Source: Burkholderia oklahomensis C6786 (GTDB lineage: Bacteria > Pseudomonadota > Gammaproteobacteria > Burkholderiales > Burkholderiaceae). Taken from it: 64,000 nucleotides of DNA. A model generated the notes under the pieces. It had not been told where the DNA came from and searched no databases. It saw only the letters and a program-made list of their open reading frames with translations. Shown here piece by piece: positions 11,988-21,926 of the stretch (its first letter is position 1; each line of letters starts with the position of its first letter). The position numbers were made by a program, and so were the translations under genes. The stretch spans positions 2,480,001-2,544,000 of the forward strand of contig NZ_CP009555.1 of assembly GCF_000959365.1 (NCBI RefSeq), in the 5' to 3' direction.

Positions 11988-12881
11988 ATGGCAAAAGTTC
12001 TGATTACCGGGATCGGCGGTTTTACCGGGCGGTATCTCGCCCGGCGGCTGACGGAGCGCGGGCACGACGTGTGCGGCCTCGTCCATCGGGCGGGCGTCGA
12101 CCTCGAATGGCGCGCGCACGTCGCCGATCTGCTCGATCGCGGCCAGGTCGCGGAAGTCGTCGAGCGCGAACGACCCGACGCGGTCGTTCATCTGGCCGCG
12201 ATCGCGTTCGTCGCGCACGGCGACGCGAGCGCGATCTATCAAACCAACGTCGTCGGTACGCGGAACTTGCTCGATGTGCTGGCGTCGTCGTCGCACACGC
12301 CGCGCTCGGTGCTGCTCGCGAGCAGCGCGAATGTCTACGGCAACGCCGACCGCGAATGGATCGACGAGTCGGTGCCGCCCGCACCCGCAAATGACTATGC
12401 GGTCAGCAAGCTGTCAATGGAGTTCGTCGCGAAGCTTTGGCGCGAGCGGCTGCCGATCGTCGTCGTGCGGCCGTTCAATTACACGGGCGTCGGTCAGGCG
12501 GTGAACTTCCTGCTGCCGAAGATCGTGTCGCACTTTCGTTCGCGCGCGTCCGTGCTCGAGCTCGGCAACCTCGACGTGATTCGCGACTTCTCCGATGTGC
12601 GCACCGTCGTTGCCGCATACGAGAAGCTGCTCGACGGCGCGTTTGCAGGCGAGACGTTCAACGTGTGCTCGGGCGTCGGCTACTCGCTGCAGGACGTGCT
12701 CGCGATGGCGGAGGAACTGGCCGGCTACCGGCCCGAGATTCGCGTCAATCCGAACTTCGTGCGCGCGAACGAGGTTCGCAAGCTGATCGGCAACGGCACG
12801 AAGCTGCGCGACGCGATCGGCGAACTGCCGGCGATTCCGCTGCGCGACACGCTGAAATGGATGCTGGAGAGCGCCGCTTGA
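11988..12881 (+). CDS. rmd: GDP-6-deoxy-hexose reductase (Rmd/WcbJ-like)
   Basis: A 297-aa NAD(P)-dependent reductase of the extended SDR family. It has the loop TGIGGFTGRYLA (from residue 7), the ASSANVYG block, and the catalytic Y137/K141 in NDYAVSKLSMEF. ELGNLDVIRDFSDVR and PNFVRANEVRKLIGN resemble the Rmd/Gmd-partner reductases that reduce the 4-keto group of GDP-4-keto-6-deoxymannose to GDP-D-rhamnose. The alternative is the heptose-specific WcbJ. Placed directly after gmd, it completes a two-step nucleotide-sugar pathway. Its last bases overlap the TTG start of the next glycosyltransferase. Confidence 0.85.
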   Translation: MAKVLITGIGGFTGRYLARRLTERGHDVCGLVHRAGVDLEWRAHVADLLDRGQVAEVVERERPDAVVHLAAIAFVAHGDASAIYQTNVVGTRNLLDVLASSSHTPRSVLLASSANVYGNADREWIDESVPPAPANDYAVSKLSMEFVAKLWRERLPIVVVRPFNYTGVGQAVNFLLPKIVSHFRSRASVLELGNLDVIRDFSDVRTVVAAYEKLLDGAFAGETFNVCSGVGYSLQDVLAMAEELAGYRPEIRVNPNFVRANEVRKLIGNGTKLRDAIGELPAIPLRDTLKWMLESAA

Positions 12882-13996
12882 AGCTGATTCTCGCGGTGGA
12901 CGCGATCGTGCCGCCGCTTACCGGGATCGGACGCTACACGTGGGAGCTCGCGAAGCATTATTCGACGCCGGACAGCGGGCTCGATTCGATTCGCTATTTT
13001 TTCGCGGGCCAATGGATCGGCGATCCGCAGGCCCTGCTCGACGGTCCGCCGCGCGGCCGCACGACGCGCCGCAAGGGCCTGTGGCCGCGCGTGTCGGCCG
13101 GGCTGCGTCAGTGGCGCGAGCAGCGCGCGATCCGCGGACACGTGTTTCACTCTCCCAACTATTTCTTGCCGGACTGGGTCGAAGGCGGCGTCGTCACCGT
13201 GCACGACCTGTCCGTCTTCAAGTATCCGCAGACGCATCCCGTCGAGCGCATCCGTCACTTCGAGCGCGGCTTCGCATCGACGCTCGCGCGCGCCGCGCAC
13301 ATCATCACGGACTCCGAGGCAATTCGTCACGAGGTGGCCGACAGCTTCGGCTGGCCGCTCGACAAGATCACAGCGGTGCGCCTCGGCGTGCCGCCGGAGT
13401 TCGGACGTCGCGACCGCGCGACGCTCTTCGAGCCGCTCGCGCGCTACCGTCTCGCGCCCGGCGCCTATACGCTGTGCGTGTCGACGCTCGAGCCGCGCAA
13501 GCGGATCGACGCGCTGCTCGCCGCGTATGCGGAACTGCCGGCGCCGTTGCGTTCGCGCTATCCGCTCGTGCTCGTCGGCAGCGAGGGCTGGCTGAGCGAC
13601 GCGCTGCGGCAGGAGATCGCGCGCGGCGAACGGGAAGGGTGGCTGCGCTATCTCGGCTTCGTGCCGGAAACGGCGCTGCCGCTGCTGTACGCAGGCGCGC
13701 ACGCGTTTTTCTTTCCATCGCTCTACGAAGGATTCGGCCTGCCCGTGCTCGAAGCGCTCGCGAGCGGTGTGCCGACGCTGACGTCGCGCTGCTCGTCGCT
13801 GCCGGAGGTCGCCGATGGCGCGGCGTGGCTCGTCGAGCCCGGCGATCACGAAGCGTTGCGAGCGGGCATCGAGCTCGTGATGTGCGACGAGCCGTGGCGG
13901 GCGGCGGCGATCGAGCGGGGGCTGCAGGTCGCGAGCGAGACGACATGGGCGCAATGCGCGCGCAAGACGCTCGACGTGTGCCGCCGCTTCGCTTGA
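12878..13996 (+). CDS. GT4-family glycosyltransferase
   Basis: A 372-aa GT4 enzyme. I place the start at the TTG at 12878, which overlaps the TGA of the reductase (TTGA) and gives the normal N-terminus MKLILAVDAIVPPLTGIGRY; GGAGAG lies just upstream. Domain marks are VHDLSVFKYPQTHP (acceptor half), STLEPRKRIDALLAAY, and the donor block PSLYEGFGLPVLEALASG. It is the last rightward gene of the sugar cassette; its TGA ends one base before the stop codon of the opposing gene, so the two converge with no room for a terminator. Confidence 0.85.
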   Translation: MKLILAVDAIVPPLTGIGRYTWELAKHYSTPDSGLDSIRYFFAGQWIGDPQALLDGPPRGRTTRRKGLWPRVSAGLRQWREQRAIRGHVFHSPNYFLPDWVEGGVVTVHDLSVFKYPQTHPVERIRHFERGFASTLARAAHIITDSEAIRHEVADSFGWPLDKITAVRLGVPPEFGRRDRATLFEPLARYRLAPGAYTLCVSTLEPRKRIDALLAAYAELPAPLRSRYPLVLVGSEGWLSDALRQEIARGEREGWLRYLGFVPETALPLLYAGAHAFFFPSLYEGFGLPVLEALASGVPTLTSRCSSLPEVADGAAWLVEPGDHEALRAGIELVMCDEPWRAAAIERGLQVASETTWAQCARKTLDVCRRFA

Positions 13997-13997
13997 A

Positions 13998-15344
13998 TCA
14001 GGCCGTATCGGTGAGCGCCGCGACGAGCGCTTTCAACTGATCGGCGCTCGCCGACCAGGTGATCGGTTCGATCGCGTCGCTCGTCGGCGCGGCGCCGGCC
14101 GAAAGCAGCGCAAGCCAGTCCGACAGTTCGCGCGCGAGCGCGCCGCCGTTCGTCGCGCGGAAGTAGGTTGCCTGCTCGCCGGCGACTTCCCTGAACACGT
14201 CGAGATCGCGCAAGAACAGCGGCTTGCCGTAGCGCGCCGCCTCGACGATCGGCAGTCCGAAGCCTTCGGCCTCGGACGCCATCACGAGTCCGTCCGCCTG
14301 TGCATACAGTTCCTCGAGGCGTGTGTCGTCGGCATCGTGCAGCCAGAACAGCCGCCGGCCGCTTTGCGCATGCCGTTGCAAGCGCTGCACGACGGGCTCG
14401 ACATGCCAGCCCGGCGCACCGACCACCACGAGCGTGACGTCGGCGCCGTCGCGCCACAGCGCGTCGAGTGCGTCGAGCACCTGTGCGTGCCCCTTGCGCG
14501 GCTCGATCGTGCCGACCATCAGCAGCATCGGATGCGCATATTCGCGGCGGCGGTCCGACGCAGGCAGTGACGCAGCGTGCGCGCGATCGAGCGTTTCCGC
14601 GCCGAGATCGAACGAGCGGATCGCGATGTCGGCGTTCGTCAAGCCGAAACGGCGCTGCATCAGCGCATCGGTTTCGCGCGCAACGGTGCGCGAGATGCAC
14701 CAGAGCTCGTCCGCATGCACGGCGAGCGTCGACAGCCAATGCCGGAACGAGCGCCGCGCGCGCGGCGTGAACCAGCGCGGATGCTGGAACGGCAGCAGAT
14801 CGTAGACGACGAACGCGCAGCGCACGCCTTGCCGCTTCCATGCGAGCAGATCGCGCTGCCGTCGCGGGACGATGCGGCTCGTCAGATCGAGGCCGAGAAA
14901 CACGTCGCCGCTCTCGACGCGCACCGCTTCGCCCGGCGCCTCCGACGCGGATCGGTGCGGCGCGCTCGCATGCGACGCGGGAAATAGGGCCGCATAGCAA
15001 TAGGGCGTCTTGCGCGTCGCGCGGACGGGACGCACGTCGAAGCCCGCGGGCGGCGAGTGCAGCAGCTGCGCGAGGAGCGAACGGACGACGCGCTGGATGC
15101 CCGTGCCCGCGTCGTGCGCGGCGATGATCGAGACGTCGACGAGCAGTTGCCGCCGCCGCGAGCCGGACGGCTGCGGCGCGGCGGGATCGAGCGCGCGCAC
15201 GGCCCGCCGCGCCGCGCGCGCGACGCGCGGCGCGCCCCAGATCGCGGCGGATTGCAGGACGGCGGCTTTCAGTGCCTGGCTCAAGCTTCGGACGCCGGCG
15301 CGACGCGCGTCATGCCGTGCTTTCCTGATAGAACGTGTACGCAT
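13998..15344 (-). CDS. GT4-family glycosyltransferase
   Basis: A 448-aa glycosyltransferase with an Arg/Ala-rich N-terminal extension of about 65 residues, then [20 protein letters not shown] (acceptor loop), [18 protein letters not shown] and the donor block [20 protein letters not shown]. It is the last gene of the leftward kpsE-kpsM-kpsT transcript. From the ATG at 15344 it would overlap kpsT by 35 bases; a TTG at 15284 is an alternative start, and neither has a clear ribosome site. It probably extends the capsule chain; donor unknown. Confidence 0.82.
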   Translation of the reverse strand: MRTRSIRKARHDARRAGVRSLSQALKAAVLQSAAIWGAPRVARAARRAVRALDPAAPQPSGSRRRQLLVDVSIIAAHDAGTGIQRVVRSLLAQLLHSPPAGFDVRPVRATRKTPYCYAALFPASHASAPHRSASEAPGEAVRVESGDVFLGLDLTSRIVPRRQRDLLAWKRQGVRCAFVVYDLLPFQHPRWFTPRARRSFRHWLSTLAVHADELWCISRTVARETDALMQRRFGLTNADIAIRSFDLGAETLDRAHAASLPASDRRREYAHPMLLMVGTIEPRKGHAQVLDALDALWRDGADVTLVVVGAPGWHVEPVVQRLQRHAQSGRRLFWLHDADDTRLEELYAQADGLVMASEAEGFGLPIVEAARYGKPLFLRDLDVFREVAGEQATYFRATNGGALARELSDWLALLSAGAAPTSDAIEPITWSASADQLKALVAALTDTA

Positions 15345-15963
15345 CCTCGACCGAGTCGAACGAATGCAGCCGGCCTTCGATCAGCACCGACGCGCGGTCG
15401 CAGTGCTGCCGGATGTAGCTCGCATCGTGGCTCACGATGATGAGCGCGCGGTCCTTGCGCTGCTCGAACAGCTCGTGATGGCATTTCGCATGAAAGCGGC
15501 TGTCGCCGACGGCGACGATCTCGTCGATCAGGAAGCAGTCGAATTCGATTGCCATCGAGATCGCGAACGCGAGCCGTGCGCGCATCCCGGCCGAATAGCT
15601 CTTGACCGGCTCGCGCAGGTAGTAGCCGAGCTCCGAGAACTCCTGGACGAACGGCTCGGCCGCCTTCGGGTCGGCGCCGTAGACGCGGCAGATGAAGCGC
15701 AGGTTGTCCATGCCGGTCAGGCTGCCCTGGAACGCGCCGCCGAACGCGAGCGGCCAGGACACTTTCATGCTGCGGCGGATGCGGCCCGACGTCGGCAGCT
15801 CCGCGCCGCTGATCATCCGGATCAGCGTCGACTTGCCGGCCCCGTTGCGTCCGAGGATGCCGACCTTCTCGCCTTGCTTCACGCGCAAGTCGATCCGGTT
15901 CAGCACGCGATGAACGCCTTGCCGCGTGTGATAGTCCTTGCAGACGCGTTCGAGCTCGATCAT
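15310..15963 (-). CDS. kpsT: Capsule ABC transporter ATP-binding protein, KpsT/Wzt type
   Basis: A 217-aa ATPase starting at the ATG at 15963. It shows Walker [10 protein letters not shown] (residues 38-46), the signature-like [11 protein letters not shown] (123-133), Walker [13 protein letters not shown] (143-154) and the switch VSHD (177-180). The length is that of KpsT, without the C-terminal glycan-binding domain of O-antigen Wzt proteins. With KpsM it exports the lipid-linked capsule across the inner membrane. The start overlaps the kpsM stop by 4 bases. The separate Wzt-C-like domain inside the sulfotransferase at 34.8 kb is interesting in this light. Confidence 0.93.
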   Translation of the reverse strand: MIELERVCKDYHTRQGVHRVLNRIDLRVKQGEKVGILGRNGAGKSTLIRMISGAELPTSGRIRRSMKVSWPLAFGGAFQGSLTGMDNLRFICRVYGADPKAAEPFVQEFSELGYYLREPVKSYSAGMRARLAFAISMAIEFDCFLIDEIVAVGDSRFHAKCHHELFEQRKDRALIIVSHDASYIRQHCDRASVLIEGRLHSFDSVEDAYTFYQESTA

Positions 15964-16754
15964 TCCGGCTCCACCCTGCGGCCCGCGTCGCGCACGAAGT
16001 ACAGGCCGACCAGCAGCAGGATCAAGTCGCTGAACACCATGTACGGGATGCTGTAGTGCGGCGTGACGAGCGAGCCGAAATAGCCGCCGCGCAGCATCTC
16101 GGTGCCGTGCACCATCGGCAGCAGCAGGATGATCTTCTGGAATTTCTCGGGCAGCCACGACACCATGAAGAGCGAGCCCGACAGCGGGAACAGCAGATAC
16201 GCGACCGTGTGCCAGATCCGCTCGACCGCCTCGCTGCGCTCGGACAGCGCGCCGATGATGAGCGCGAGGCCGGAGCCGAACGCGGCGAGATGCAGCCACG
16301 CGCCGAAGATCATCAACATGTTTTCGGGCGGATGCATCATGCCTGCGACGATGAAGAAGATCGTCAGGAACGTGAACGACATCGTCGCGCCCGAGATCTC
16401 GAGCAAAAGACGTGCGAAGAAGAAGTCGATCACGCGCACGTTGCGATGATAGAGGAGCGCCTGGTTCGGCAGGATCGCGAGCGCGCAGCGGTTCGCGCAG
16501 TTGCGCCACAGCAGCACGGGCGAGTAGCCCGTTACCGCGAACGCGGTGATCGGCAGCGTCGAGCCGTGCGTTGCCTTCGTCATCGTCCACAGCGCGAGCA
16601 CGCCGAGCGTGAACATCATCGGCTCGAAGAAGATCCACAGAAAGCCGATGTTGTGGCGGCCGAAGCGCGTCAGGATCTCCCGCATCAGCAGCGCGCTGAC
16701 GACGCGCGCCTGGATCGAGAGCGAGCGGGACAGCGGGGTGTCGTGATGTGCCAT
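15960..16754 (-). CDS. kpsM: Capsule ABC transporter permease, KpsM/Wzm type
   Basis: A 264-aa polytopic membrane protein of the ABC-2 family with about six hydrophobic segments. The N-terminal [21 protein letters not shown] motif precedes the first membrane span, as in KpsM/Wzm. It forms the transmembrane channel for the capsule polymer together with KpsT. It lies between kpsE (12 bases upstream) and kpsT (4-base overlap), in the usual order. Length and architecture are ordinary. Confidence 0.93.
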   Translation of the reverse strand: MAHHDTPLSRSLSIQARVVSALLMREILTRFGRHNIGFLWIFFEPMMFTLGVLALWTMTKATHGSTLPITAFAVTGYSPVLLWRNCANRCALAILPNQALLYHRNVRVIDFFFARLLLEISGATMSFTFLTIFFIVAGMMHPPENMLMIFGAWLHLAAFGSGLALIIGALSERSEAVERIWHTVAYLLFPLSGSLFMVSWLPEKFQKIILLLPMVHGTEMLRGGYFGSLVTPHYSIPYMVFSDLILLLVGLYFVRDAGRRVEPE

Positions 16755-16766
16755 CGCCGCCCGTTC

Positions 16767-17990
16767 TCAGTCGTGGTGCTCGCGCACGCCGGCGAGCAGG
16801 AGGCTCAGGATGCCCCATGCGATCATGCCGAGCGCGAACACCTCGAAGATCGATTTGAGCCGCTTCGGCTCGATCGCGACGTCCGGCTGGTTCGGCTGGA
16901 CGAGGCGCTCCAGATAGAGTTGCTGGCGCTGGGCTTCGGCGCGCGCGGTTTCCATCGCCGCGAGCGCGGACGCGAGCTGCTTGTCGGCGAATTGCGAATC
17001 GAGCTGTAGCCGCGTGTAGCTCGCCGCCTTGTTCGACAGCGAGTTCTTGCCGCCCGCGACGCCGCCCGTCGCTTCCTTGATCTGCTTCTCGAGTTCCGCG
17101 ATGCTGTTCTTCAGGACCGAAATTTGCGGGTTCTGCGGCGCGATCACCTGCAGCTGCCGAAGTTGCGTCTGCGCGGAGAAGAGTTGCGACTGCAGGCTCG
17201 TCACCTGTTGCAACTGCAGCGCCGATTGCTTTTCCGGATCGAACACCGCGTTCGAATTCCGGTATGCGGCGAGCGCGACGGCGGCCTCCTTCGCCTTCGC
17301 GGCGGCCTCGTCGACCTGCCGCTGCGCGAAGCTTACGGTGTCCTTCGCGGCACGGTCGTTCATCCGGTTGACGAGCTGCTCGCTCAGGCCGAGCAGCTCG
17401 GCATTGATCTTCTGCGCGTCCTCGGCGGTGTAGCCGCGCACCTGCAGCGTCGCGATCCCCGACGACGACTCGAGATTCACCGACACGATCCGCTTGCCGT
17501 AGTATTTCCACAACGATTCGAAGCTGCCGTCGAGCGTCGCGTTGAAGTGGCTGATGAAGTCGCCGCGCTTCGAGTATGCGTCGCGCACGTAGTTGTCCCG
17601 GTTCAGCGCGGTGAGCGCGTCGCGCGACTGGATGTAGTCGACGACGGGATACGTGTCGTCCTGTCCGCGGCCGAGCCCCGTGCCTTGCAGCAACGCGCCG
17701 ACGGCGCTCGGCTGCGCTGCGCGTTGCGCGCTGCGGACGACGAAGCGCGATTCGGACACGTAAATGTCGGACGCGATGAGACCGTAGTAGAGCGTCGCGA
17801 TGAGGGTGGGGGCGGCCACCGTCAGGACGAAGAGCTTATTGAGTCCCTTGATCCGCCCGATGAAGTTCGTTCGCTTTCCGGCCGTCGAGACCGAAGTGCT
17901 GCCAGATACGTTTTCCAACTTCCTTCCATCCACGCTGAATGGCTCTTGGCATTCTGTCAAAATACTTACGTCATTCGCATTTCGACTCAA
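16767..17990 (-). CDS. wcbD: Capsule export inner-membrane/periplasmic protein, KpsE-like (WcbD)
   Basis: A 407-aa polysaccharide co-polymerase-like protein. A membrane span near residues 50-70 ([20 protein letters not shown]) is followed by [14 protein letters not shown], a long coiled-coil periplasmic part rich in Gln/Ala/Glu, and a C-terminal span ending near the VREHHD terminus. KpsE links the ABC transporter to the outer-membrane channel (wcbC here). The reading frame opens with a TTG at 17990 and has no in-frame ATG before the first membrane span; a TTG after GGAAGGAAG near residue 26 or a GTG near residue 20 are alternatives. It is first in the leftward kpsE-kpsM-kpsT-GT set. Confidence 0.9.
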   Translation of the reverse strand: MSRNANDVSILTECQEPFSVDGRKLENVSGSTSVSTAGKRTNFIGRIKGLNKLFVLTVAAPTLIATLYYGLIASDIYVSESRFVVRSAQRAAQPSAVGALLQGTGLGRGQDDTYPVVDYIQSRDALTALNRDNYVRDAYSKRGDFISHFNATLDGSFESLWKYYGKRIVSVNLESSSGIATLQVRGYTAEDAQKINAELLGLSEQLVNRMNDRAAKDTVSFAQRQVDEAAAKAKEAAVALAAYRNSNAVFDPEKQSALQLQQVTSLQSQLFSAQTQLRQLQVIAPQNPQISVLKNSIAELEKQIKEATGGVAGGKNSLSNKAASYTRLQLDSQFADKQLASALAAMETARAEAQRQQLYLERLVQPNQPDVAIEPKRLKSIFEVFALGMIAWGILSLLLAGVREHHD

Positions 17991-18360
17991 GAGCGGTTTC
18001 GATCAAATGGCACGGTCATGCAACGTCGCGGCGCCGAGGCGGCATGTTCCGCCCATTCGAGCGCTCGTTGCCGCATTGAACCGCGTACGGATGACTTCCG
18101 GCAAGCACGATTTTGTTGCCGCCGAGGCTTGCGGGAAGCTGGTGGCCAAGGGGGCGGCTGATTATAGCCAGCGAGGTTGAAATGCGCTATCTCCGAGACT
18201 TCTACGTCAGATTTGCGCAATAGCGCGTCGCAGCCTTCCGCCTTCTGTTTTGCTTTTTTGGGCAGGATGCTATATTCATCGCACCCAAGAAGAGAGCGGT
18301 CGAGCCGACTGCCGCAATATTTCAACAATATTCATAAAGGGTTTGTTCCGAGGGGCGAAG
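17991..18360. other. Divergent intergenic region between wcbD and wcbO
   Basis: A 370-base stretch with no gene, richer in A/T than its surroundings and flanked by divergent capsule genes, so it should hold both promoters. It contains the inverted repeat GCGCTAT (18184-18190) and ATAGCGC (18220-18226) separated by 29 bases, a possible operator. I found no classical ops or JUMPstart element. Confidence 0.5.
18248..18276 (+). promoter_or_regulatory. Candidate sigma-70 promoter for wcbO
   Basis: A -10-like TATATT at 18271-18276 lies 17 bases downstream of a weak -35-like TTTTGC at 18248-18253, which would give a leader of about 80 bases before the wcbO start. The -35 match is poor, so the call is tentative. 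Confidence 0.35.
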
Positions 18361-19611
18361 ATGCCCGCCCTGGAGCAACTCATTTCGCCGGTTGACATTT
18401 TTTCGATGCCTCGCTCATTTCTTGTGCTGCAAGGCACGGCTTCATCGTTCTTCAGCCGATTGTCCGAAGCCTTGTCCGGGCGGGGTCATGCGGTGCGCCG
18501 GGTCAATTTCTGCGGCGGCGATCTTCTGTATGGCGGAACGACCGCGGCCTGGGATTATCGGGACAAGCTCGACGCGCTGCCCGAGTGGTACTTGCAAGCA
18601 GTCCGAACGGAGGGCGTGACCGATGTAGTCATGTTCGGCGACTGTCGTGAAGTCCATCGTCACATGCATCCGGTCGCGCATGCATGCGGGCTGCGCACGC
18701 ACGTGTTCGAGGAGGGCTACATCCGTCCTCACTGGCTGACGCTCGAGCGGCACGGCGTCAACGGCCGGTCGCTGCTGCCGCGCGATCCGGCGTGGTATCT
18801 CGATCAGCGGAGCGTCACGCCGCCGAGCCCGCCGGGACAGCCGACCGGTTACAACCTTTACGAGCGCGCATTCCACGATATCCGGTATCGTAGCGCGAAC
18901 GCATTTTACGCAAGCCGCTTCCCGCATTACAGCAGCCATCGTCCGCGGAACGGCTTCGTCGAATATGCAGGACTCGCCGTGCGCGCGCTCCAGCAGAGCC
19001 GCCATCACGGCGAAGCGGAGAAGGTGGTGCGGGCGTTGCTCGAATCGAAACGCGCCTATTATTTTTTTCCGCTGCAACTGGGTTCGGACGCGCAGATCGT
19101 CGCCCATTCCCCGTTCGACGGAATCCGCGAAGCAATCGAGCGGGTGATGCACGCGTTTGCACGGCATGCACGTTCCGATGCCGTACTCGTCATCAAGAAC
19201 CATCCGCTCGATACGGGATTGATCGATTATCGACGCTTCGCGTATAAGTTGGCTGCCGAGCTCGGCATCGCGAAGCGCCTGTGCTTCATCGACGCCGGCC
19301 ATTTGCCGACGCTGCTCGAGCATGCGGCGGGCGTCGTCGTCGTCAACAGCACGGTGGGGCTGTCGGCGCTGCATCATCGCCGTCCGCTGATCGCGCTCGG
19401 CAGCGCGGTATATGCGATACCGCGGCTGACGTGGCAAGGCAGTCTCGAGGATTTCTGGACGCAGGCCGAACCGCCCGACATGACCCTCTACCAAGCGTTT
19501 CTCGACTACGTGATGCATCACACCCAGATCAACGGCGACTTCTACACGCGCACCGGCATCGAGATGGCGACGGCGGGCGCGGTCGAACGGCTCGAGGCGG
19601 CGCGTGACTAG
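18361..19611 (+). CDS. wcbO: Capsule lipid-linker beta-Kdo transferase, KpsS family
   Basis: A 416-aa KpsS-like protein. The start at 18361 is preceded by GAGGGG, about 7 bases upstream. The conserved C-terminal pocket reads VNSTVGLSALHHRRPLIALG, with an earlier VIKNHPLD block. KpsS adds the first beta-Kdo to phosphatidylglycerol and KpsC (wcbA) extends it. The gene begins the rightward wcbO-wcbP-wcbQ-wcbR-wcbS-wcbT set, whose members overlap or nearly abut. The last 8 bases overlap the GTG start of wcbP. Confidence 0.92.
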   Translation: MPALEQLISPVDIFSMPRSFLVLQGTASSFFSRLSEALSGRGHAVRRVNFCGGDLLYGGTTAAWDYRDKLDALPEWYLQAVRTEGVTDVVMFGDCREVHRHMHPVAHACGLRTHVFEEGYIRPHWLTLERHGVNGRSLLPRDPAWYLDQRSVTPPSPPGQPTGYNLYERAFHDIRYRSANAFYASRFPHYSSHRPRNGFVEYAGLAVRALQQSRHHGEAEKVVRALLESKRAYYFFPLQLGSDAQIVAHSPFDGIREAIERVMHAFARHARSDAVLVIKNHPLDTGLIDYRRFAYKLAAELGIAKRLCFIDAGHLPTLLEHAAGVVVVNSTVGLSALHHRRPLIALGSAVYAIPRLTWQGSLEDFWTQAEPPDMTLYQAFLDYVMHHTQINGDFYTRTGIEMATAGAVERLEAARD

Positions 19612-20389
19612 CGCCGCGCCGCGTCACGTAGTCGTCACGGGTGCAAGCTCGGGGCTCGGCCGCGCGCTCGCGCATGCATATGCGGCGCCGGGCGTCGTGC
19701 TCGGGCTCGTCGGGCGCGACGCGGCGCGGCTCGACGCGTGCGCGCAGGCATGCCGCGCGCACGGTGCGACGGTCGTCGTCGGGCAGCTCGACGTGCGCGA
19801 CGCCGAGCGCGCGCAGGCGTGGCTCTGGGCATTCGACGACGCGCATCCGATCGACCTGCTGATCGCGAACGCAGGCGTCGCGAGCACGCTCGCGACCGCG
19901 TCCGACTGGGAGGGGCTCGAACGCACGGCGACCGTCGTCGACACCAATTTCTACGGCGCGCTGCAGGCGGCGTTGCCCGTCATCGCGCGCATGCGGCCGC
20001 GCGGGCGCGGCCAGATCGCGATGGTAAGCTCGCTCGCCGCGCTGCGCGGCATGGCGATTTCGCCCGCCTATTGCGCGAGCAAGGCGGCGATCAAGGCGTA
20101 TGCCGATTCGGTCCGTCCGTTGCTCGCGCGCGACGGCGTCAGGCTGTCCGTGATCCTGCCGGGCTTCGTGAAGACCGCGATGAGCGACGTGTTCCCAGGC
20201 GACAAGCCGCTCCTGTGGTCCGCCGACAAGGCGGCCGCCCACATCCGCGCCAAGCTCGCGGCCGGGCGCGCGGAGATCGCGTTTCCGGGGCTGCTCGCGT
20301 TCGGCATGCGTCTGCTGCCGCTCTTGCCTGCTACGCTCGCGGACGCGATCCTCGGCAGACTGTCGTATCTGCCGCGCGAGGAGCGCTAG
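19604..20389 (+). CDS. wcbP: Short-chain dehydrogenase/reductase (WcbP)
   Basis: A 261-aa classical SDR. The cofactor loop TGASSGLG is at residues 12-19, NAG follows in LLIANAGVAS, SSLAA supplies the catalytic Ser, and Y156/K160 are in AYCASKAAIKAYA. The start codon is GTG. It lies between the Kdo transferase and wcbQ, upstream of the polyketide synthase and the alpha-oxoamine synthase. By analogy with 3-ketosphinganine reductase, an SDR here could reduce the ketone of an amino-ketone lipid; that is a hypothesis. The alternative is a sugar or acyl reductase of unknown substrate. Confidence 0.85.
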   Translation: MTSAAPRHVVVTGASSGLGRALAHAYAAPGVVLGLVGRDAARLDACAQACRAHGATVVVGQLDVRDAERAQAWLWAFDDAHPIDLLIANAGVASTLATASDWEGLERTATVVDTNFYGALQAALPVIARMRPRGRGQIAMVSSLAALRGMAISPAYCASKAAIKAYADSVRPLLARDGVRLSVILPGFVKTAMSDVFPGDKPLLWSADKAAAHIRAKLAAGRAEIAFPGLLAFGMRLLPLLPATLADAILGRLSYLPREER

Positions 20390-20390
20390 C

Positions 20391-21926
20391 GTGGGCGGCG
20401 GGCTCGCGCTCACCTTCTCGCTCGCGGCCGCGCTGTCGTTCGCTCTCGATGCGCTCGCGATGCCGCGCGCGCCGTGGCGTCGGCCGCTGCCGGCCGTCGC
20501 GCTGCACGTGCTCGCATTCGCGTTCGTCGGCGGCTGCGTGCTGTTCGTCACCGCGCGCGTGCTGTTCTCGGCGTTCGTCGCCGTCGCGCTCGTCGGCCTG
20601 ATGGCGGTCGTCAGCAACGCGAAGCATGAATCGCTGCGCGAGCCGTTCGTGTTCACCGATCTGAGCCTCTTCAGCCAGCTGTTCTCGCATCCGCGCCTGT
20701 ATCTGCCGTTCCTGAGCGCGGGCAAGGTCGCCGCGATCGCGGCGGGGATCGCGCTGCTCGCGGCCGGCTATCGGGCCGAGGCGCCGCTTGCGCCGCGGCC
20801 GTTCGGGGCGGCGGCCGGCGCGGTCGCCGCCTGCTTCGTCTGCGGCTGCCTGCTCGCGAAGCGCCTGACGCTCACGCTCGACGCGAGCGTCGACCAGCGG
20901 CGCAACGGCTTCTTCGCGACGTTCGTCGCGTATCTGCTCAACGGGCTGCGGCCGGCGACGCTGCGCGCGTTCGAGCGCGCGGCGGCGGCGAGTCCGTTCG
21001 CCGACGGCCGGGCCGCCGCGTATCCGGACGTGATCGTGATCCAGAGCGAATCGTTCTTCGATGCGCGGCGCGCGGTGAGCGGCATCGAGCCGTCGCTCTT
21101 CGCGCATTTCGATCGCGCGCGGCGCGAGTCGATGTTTTACGGCGAGCTTGCAGTGCCTGCGTGGGGCGCCAACACGATGCGCACCGAGTTCGCGATGCTG
21201 ACGGGGCTCGCGTCGGAGCGCCTCGGCTATGCGCGCTTCTATCCTTATGCGTTCCTGCGTCGCGCCTGCGATTCGCTCGCCGGCTGGTTCAGGCGCGGCG
21301 GCTACGGGACGGTCGCGATCCATCCGTATTACGCGGACTTCTTCGGCCGCGACCGCGTGTTCCCGCTGATGCATTTCGAGCGCTTCCTCGACATCCGGCA
21401 TTTTGCCCGCGCGCCGCGCGCCGGCCCGTACGTGGCCGACGCGGCCGTCGCCGACGCGCTGATCGCCGAGCTCGACGCGCCGCGCGCCAAGCCGCTCTTC
21501 GCGTTCGCGATGACGATGGAGAACCACGGCCCGCTGCATCTGGAGACGGTGGAGCCCGGCGAATCGCGCGCGCGCCATGCGTTCGGCGACGGCGCCGAAT
21601 GGCGCGATTTAACTGTTTACTTGCGTCATGTCGTAAATGCGGATGCAATGATCGGGCGACTGCTCGAGCATCTGCGCGCTCGACGGCGTGACACGGTCGT
21701 GTGCTTTTATGGCGACCATGTCCCGGCGCTGCCGCGTATTTTCGGTAAGCTGGGTGTCGCGCCCGAGCGCAGCGACTACTTTATCTGGCGGAATTTCGGC
21801 ACCCCGGACGCCTGTCGACGAGATGCGCGTGTCGAAGAGCTCGGTTCGATCCTGCTTCGTGCGACCGAAGCGGAAGAGACGAGCGGCCCTGCGACGAAGG
21901 CATCGGAAAAAACGACACAACGATGA
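20391..21926 (+). CDS. wcbQ: LtaS/OpgB-like sulfatase-fold membrane phosphotransferase (WcbQ)
   Basis: A 511-aa protein with about four or five N-terminal membrane spans (residues 1-170) and a C-terminal periplasmic domain of the alkaline phosphatase/sulfatase superfamily: VIVIQSESFFDAR (metal site), NTMRTEFAMLTGL with the Thr used as nucleophile in lipoteichoic-acid synthases, MTMENHGPLH, and CFYGDHVPALP. The OpgB/LtaS branch transfers phosphoglycerol or phosphoethanolamine from phospholipids, so it may decorate the capsule or its lipid anchor; this is inference. The start is GTG, one base after the wcbP stop, and the end overlaps wcbR by 4 bases. Confidence 0.82.
   Translation: MGGGLALTFSLAAALSFALDALAMPRAPWRRPLPAVALHVLAFAFVGGCVLFVTARVLFSAFVAVALVGLMAVVSNAKHESLREPFVFTDLSLFSQLFSHPRLYLPFLSAGKVAAIAAGIALLAAGYRAEAPLAPRPFGAAAGAVAACFVCGCLLAKRLTLTLDASVDQRRNGFFATFVAYLLNGLRPATLRAFERAAAASPFADGRAAAYPDVIVIQSESFFDARRAVSGIEPSLFAHFDRARRESMFYGELAVPAWGANTMRTEFAMLTGLASERLGYARFYPYAFLRRACDSLAGWFRRGGYGTVAIHPYYADFFGRDRVFPLMHFERFLDIRHFARAPRAGPYVADAAVADALIAELDAPRAKPLFAFAMTMENHGPLHLETVEPGESRARHAFGDGAEWRDLTVYLRHVVNADAMIGRLLEHLRARRRDTVVCFYGDHVPALPRIFGKLGVAPERSDYFIWRNFGTPDACRRDARVEELGSILLRATEAEETSGPATKASEKTTQR

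Noticed and set aside
11988..12881. GDP-fucose synthase (Fcl/WcaG) instead of Rmd
   Set aside because: Its motifs and the absence of the epimerase-specific arrangement fit the reductase-only Rmd/WcbJ group better, though sequence reading alone is not decisive.
18177..18395. 72-aa frame in the wcbD/wcbO intergenic region
   Set aside because: Overlaps the start of wcbO out of frame and lacks a ribosome site; the region fits a divergent promoter better.
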